From NCBI RefSeq assembly GCF_024599655.1, contig NZ_CP102247.1, positions 1,488,001 through 1,552,000 of the forward strand: a DNA stretch of 64,000 bases, read 5' to 3'. This document shows positions 60,556 through 64,000 of this stretch, in pieces; position 1 is the first letter of the stretch, and each line of letters opens with the position of its first letter. The notes beneath the pieces were generated by a model that saw nothing but the letters and a program-made list of their open reading frames with translations, ran no database searches and had not been told where the DNA came from. A program made the position numbers and the translations under genes. This stretch comes from Enterobacter asburiae. GTDB taxonomy: Bacteria > Pseudomonadota > Gammaproteobacteria > Enterobacterales > Enterobacteriaceae.

Positions 60556-63279
60556 ATGGCTACGATTCATGTAGACGGCAAAGAATACGAAGTCAACGGG
60601 GCGGACAACCTGCTAGAAGCTTGTCTGTCTCTTGGCCTCGATATTCCGTACTTTTGCTGGCATCCGGCGCTGGGCAGCGTCGGTGCTTGCCGCCAGTGTG
60701 CGGTGAAGCAATATCAAAACGCGGAAGACACGCGTGGTCGCCTGGTGATGTCCTGTATGACGCCAGCCACCGAAGGCACCTTTATTTCGATTGATGACGA
60801 AGAAGCGAAACAGTTCCGCGAAAGCGTAGTGGAATGGTTGATGACCAACCACCCGCACGACTGTCCGGTCTGTGAAGAGGGCGGTAACTGCCACCTTCAG
60901 GATATGACCGTGATGACCGGCCACAGCTTCCGTCGCTATCGCTTTACCAAGCGTACCCACCGTAACCAGGACCTGGGGCCGTTCATCTCTCACGAAATGA
61001 ACCGCTGCATCGCCTGCTACCGCTGCGTGCGTTACTACAAAGACTACGCAGACGGTCAGGATCTGGGCGTATATGGCGCGCACGATAACGTCTACTTCGG
61101 TCGTCCGGAAGACGGTACGCTTGAAAGCGAGTTCTCCGGTAACCTTGTAGAAATCTGCCCGACCGGCGTATTCACGGATAAAACCCACTCCGAGCGTTAC
61201 AACCGTAAATGGGACATGCAGTTTGCGCCAAGCATCTGCCAGCAGTGTTCCCTCGGCTGTAACACCAGCCCGGGTGAGCGCTACGGCGAACTGCGCCGTA
61301 TCGAAAACCGTTACAACGGTACCGTTAACCACTACTTCCTGTGCGACCGCGGTCGTTTCGGCTATGGCTATGTGAACCTGAAAGACCGTCCGCGTCAGCC
61401 GGTTCAGCGCCGTGGCGACGATTTAATTACCCTGAACGCCGAGCAGGCGATGCAGGGCGCGGCAGATATTCTGCGCCAGTCGAAGAAAGTGATCGGTATC
61501 GGCTCCCCGCGCGCCAGCATCGAAAGCAACTTCGCGCTGCGCGAGCTGGTTGGGGCGGAAAACTTCTATACCGGTATCGCCCAGGGCGAGCAGGAACGTC
61601 TGCAGCTGGTACTGAAAGTGCTGCGTGAAGGCGGTATTCATACCCCTGCGCTGCGCGAAATTGAATCTTATGATGCGGTCCTGGTGCTGGGTGAAGACCT
61701 GACGCAGACGGGCGCACGCGCGGCTCTGGCGGTTCGTCAGGCGGTGAAGGGTAAAGCACGTGAAATGGCAGCGGCGCAGAAAGTGGCCGACTGGCAGATT
61801 GCGGCGATCCTGAACATCGGTCAACGCGCGAAGCATCCTCTGTTTGTGACCAACGTTGACAACACCCGTCTGGACGATATCGCCGCGTGGACCTACTGCG
61901 CACCGGTTGAAGATCAGGCGCGTCTTGGCTTTGCGATTGCCCACGCGCTGGACAGCAGCTCACCGGCGGTAGAACTGGATCGCGACCTGCAGAACAAGGT
62001 TGACGTGATTGTTCAGGCCCTGGCAGGTGCGAAAAAACCGCTGATTATCTCCGGTACCAACGCCGGTAGCGCTGAAATCATTCAGGCCGCCGCGAACGTT
62101 GCCAAAGCCCTGAAAGGCCGCGGTGCGGACGTCGGCGTGACCATGATTGCCCGTGCGGTGAACAGCATCGGTCTGGGTATGATCGGCGGCGGCTCGCTGG
62201 AAGAAGCGTTAAGCGAACTGGAATCCGGTGCCGCTGACGCCGTTGTGGTGCTGGAAAACGACCTGCATCGCCACGCGTCTGCCGCTCGCGTAGACGCCGC
62301 GCTCTCCAAAGCGCCGCTGGTGATGGTGATTGACCATCAGCGCACCGCGATCATGGACAAAGCACACCTGGTGCTCTCTGCGGCAAGCTTCGCAGAAAGC
62401 GACGGTACGGTTATCAACAACGAAGGCCGCGCACAGCGTTTCTTCCAGGTTTACGACCCGGCGTACTACGACAGCAACATCGTGATGCTGGAAAGCTGGC
62501 GCTGGCTGCACTCCCTGCACAGCACCGTGCAGAGCCGTGAAGTGGACTGGACGCAGCTCGACCACGTTATCGACGCGGTAGTCGAAAAACTGCCTCAGCT
62601 GGCAGGCATTAAAGATGCCGCACCTGAAGCAAGCTTCCGCATTCGCGGCCAGAAACTGGCGCGTGAACCGCACCGCTACAGCGGCCGTACCGCGATGCGC
62701 GCCAATATCAGCGTGCACGAACCGCGCCAGCCGCAGGATAAAGACACCATGTTCGCCTTCTCCATGGAAGGGAACAACCAGCCGTCTGCGCCGCGTTCGC
62801 AAATCCCATTCGCATGGGCGCCAGGCTGGAACTCCCCGCAGGCATGGAACAAGTTCCAGGCTGAAGTGGGTGGTTCCCTGCGCCACGGCGATCCGGGCGT
62901 GCGTCTGATTGAAGCCTCCGAAACCGGTCTGGACTTCTTCACCACCGTTCCTGCGAGCTTCCAGGCGCAGGATGGCAACTGGCGTATCGCGCCGTACTAC
63001 CATCTGTTCGGTAGCGACGAGCTTTCCCAGCGTTCACCGGTCTTCCAGACCCGCATGCCGCAGCCGTACATCAAGCTCAACCCGGCGGATGCCGCGAAGC
63101 TTGGCGTTAACGCTGGCGCAAACATTGCTTTTAGCTATGACGGCCAGACAATCAGCCTGCCGCTGATTATCTCCGAAGGTCTGACAGCAGGGCAGGTGGG
63201 TCTGCCGATGGGTATGCCTGGCATCGCGCCGGTTCTGGCGGGTGCGCGTCTTGATAACCTGCAGGAGGCAAAAGCATGA
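60556..63279 (+). CDS. nuoG: NuoG, NADH-quinone oxidoreductase subunit G
   Basis: NuoG is the largest complex I subunit, carrying several Fe-S clusters and a molybdopterin-oxidoreductase-like domain without the cofactor. ATG at 60556 (907 residues) is chosen because GGAAG is then 7 bases upstream; the ATG two codons earlier is too close. Visible are the ferredoxin-type Cys set (YFCWHPALGSVGACRQC, VMSCM), HDCPVCEEGGNC, CIACYRCVRYY and the extra N7 cluster motif CQQCSLGCNTSP. The start of nuoH overlaps the stop. Confidence 0.97.
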   Translation: MATIHVDGKEYEVNGADNLLEACLSLGLDIPYFCWHPALGSVGACRQCAVKQYQNAEDTRGRLVMSCMTPATEGTFISIDDEEAKQFRESVVEWLMTNHPHDCPVCEEGGNCHLQDMTVMTGHSFRRYRFTKRTHRNQDLGPFISHEMNRCIACYRCVRYYKDYADGQDLGVYGAHDNVYFGRPEDGTLESEFSGNLVEICPTGVFTDKTHSERYNRKWDMQFAPSICQQCSLGCNTSPGERYGELRRIENRYNGTVNHYFLCDRGRFGYGYVNLKDRPRQPVQRRGDDLITLNAEQAMQGAADILRQSKKVIGIGSPRASIESNFALRELVGAENFYTGIAQGEQERLQLVLKVLREGGIHTPALREIESYDAVLVLGEDLTQTGARAALAVRQAVKGKAREMAAAQKVADWQIAAILNIGQRAKHPLFVTNVDNTRLDDIAAWTYCAPVEDQARLGFAIAHALDSSSPAVELDRDLQNKVDVIVQALAGAKKPLIISGTNAGSAEIIQAAANVAKALKGRGADVGVTMIARAVNSIGLGMIGGGSLEEALSELESGAADAVVVLENDLHRHASAARVDAALSKAPLVMVIDHQRTAIMDKAHLVLSAASFAESDGTVINNEGRAQRFFQVYDPAYYDSNIVMLESWRWLHSLHSTVQSREVDWTQLDHVIDAVVEKLPQLAGIKDAAPEASFRIRGQKLAREPHRYSGRTAMRANISVHEPRQPQDKDTMFAFSMEGNNQPSAPRSQIPFAWAPGWNSPQAWNKFQAEVGGSLRHGDPGVRLIEASETGLDFFTTVPASFQAQDGNWRIAPYYHLFGSDELSQRSPVFQTRMPQPYIKLNPADAAKLGVNAGANIAFSYDGQTISLPLIISEGLTAGQVGLPMGMPGIAPVLAGARLDNLQEAKA

Positions 63280-64000
63280 GTTGGTTAACGCCGGATCTTA
63301 TCGACATCCTGCTGAGCATTCTGAAAGCGGTTGTTATCCTGCTGGTAGTGGTCACCTGCGGTGCGTTCATGAGCTTTGGCGAACGCCGTCTGCTCGGTCT
63401 GTTCCAGAACCGTTATGGACCGAACCGCGTGGGCTGGGGTGGTTCACTCCAGCTGGTCGCGGACATGATCAAGATGTTCTTTAAAGAGGACTGGATCCCG
63501 CGCTTCTCGGACCGCGTAATCTTTACTCTGGCACCGATGATCGCCTTCACCTCGCTGCTGCTGGCGTTTGCTATCGTTCCGGTCAGCCCGACCTGGGTGG
63601 TCGCTGACCTGAACATCGGCATTCTGTTCTTCCTGATGATGGCAGGCCTCGCGGTTTACGCGGTGCTGTTCGCAGGCTGGTCCAGTAACAACAAATACTC
63701 GCTGCTGGGTGCGATGCGTGCTTCCGCGCAGACGCTGAGCTACGAAGTGTTCCTGGGTCTCTCCCTGATGGGCGTGGTGGCGCAGGCCGGTTCATTCAAC
63801 ATGACCGACATCGTCAACAACCAGGCCGACATCTGGAACGTTATTCCGCAGTTCTTTGGGTTTATTACCTTTGCAATCGCGGGCGTGGCCGTGTGTCACC
63901 GTCACCCGTTTGACCAGCCAGAAGCCGAACAGGAACTGGCCGACGGTTACCACATCGAATATTCCGGTATGAAATTCGGTCTGTTCTTCGTGGGCGAGTA
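63276..64000 (+). CDS. nuoH: NuoH, NADH-quinone oxidoreductase subunit H (3' end beyond window)
   Basis: NuoH is the membrane subunit that helps form the quinone chamber and the first proton path. About 241 of an expected ~325 residues are present; the frame is open to the window edge with no stop. Conserved segments are GERRLLGLFQNRYGPNRVGWGG near residues 35-56, RASAQTLSYEVFLGL and the acidic HRHPFDQPEAEQELADG loop. The ATG overlaps the nuoG stop (ATGA). Confidence 0.96.
   Translation, partial: MSWLTPDLIDILLSILKAVVILLVVVTCGAFMSFGERRLLGLFQNRYGPNRVGWGGSLQLVADMIKMFFKEDWIPRFSDRVIFTLAPMIAFTSLLLAFAIVPVSPTWVVADLNIGILFFLMMAGLAVYAVLFAGWSSNNKYSLLGAMRASAQTLSYEVFLGLSLMGVVAQAGSFNMTDIVNNQADIWNVIPQFFGFITFAIAGVAVCHRHPFDQPEAEQELADGYHIEYSGMKFGLFFVGE

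Noticed and set aside
60613..61332. Antisense frames opposite nuoG, nuoCD, fadJ, mnmC and purF
   Set aside because: All are shadows of highly expressed, codon-biased genes and none shows a recognisable domain or start signal.
1..64000. CRISPR arrays, insertion sequences, integrases or toxin-antitoxin pairs
   Set aside because: No regularly spaced direct repeats, transposase-like proteins or small toxin/antitoxin pairs were recognised. The only repeats are REP and CCCTCTCCC palindromes.

Overview
The window is a continuous stretch of an enterobacterial chromosome. Most genes, and their order, match the yfdC–mlaA–fadL … pta–ackA … nuo segment of Escherichia coli K-12 (near minute 51-52). Protein divergence, REP-like elements and a PTS/transketolase operon that K-12 lacks suggest a relative such as Enterobacter, Leclercia or Lelliottia. 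This placement rests on remembered family sequences, not on a search. I found no rRNA, tRNA, insertion sequence, integrase, prophage or CRISPR array.

Layout. (1) 85-7799: envelope lipid and fatty acid genes: yfdC (-), mlaA, fadL (-), yfcZ, and the beta-oxidation pair fadI-fadJ, with FadR-type operators upstream of fadL (two) and fadI (one). (2) 8009-13786: sixA, smrB (-), and a tightly packed run prmB, aroC, mepA, yfcA, epmC, yfcL. (3) 13852-19567: mnmC (-) diverging from fabB across a combined FadR/FabR control region, then yfcJ and flk (-). (4) 19681-29424: pdxB, usg, truA, dedA, accD, folC, dedD, cvpA, purF, ubiX, with a PurR box ahead of cvpA-purF. (5) 29716-33777: the basic amino acid ABC importer argT, hisJ, hisQ, hisM, hisP, with a likely sigma-54 promoter before argT. 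(6) 33878-38415: a GNAT acetyltransferase, yfcH, folX and yfcG (all -), then yfcF, yfcE, yfcD.

(7) 38419-43656 is the main accessory block. A LacI-family regulator diverges from an ascorbate-type PTS (IIA, IIB, IIC) translationally coupled to a transketolase split into two genes. The shared control region has two near-identical palindromes and a good CRP-like site. A similar unit is remembered from Salmonella near pta; its sugar is unknown to me. (8) 43772-49243: pta and ackA (-), yfbV, yfbU, yfbT. (9) 49319-53133: yfbS, yfbR (-), alaA (-). (10) 53134-64000: a long AT-rich region, lrhA, a second long leader region, and the first seven genes of the complex I operon, nuoA, B, CD, E, F, G and a 3'-truncated nuoH running off the window.

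The themes are lipid uptake, synthesis and oxidation under FadR/FabR; overflow and acetate metabolism; amino acid import; one-carbon and purine cofactors; and respiration. Intergenic space carries two families of palindromic repeat: REP/BIME units (five sites, all at gene 3' ends) and a CCCTCTCCC…GGGAGAGGG palindrome (three sites, one of them a 118-base inverted pair).
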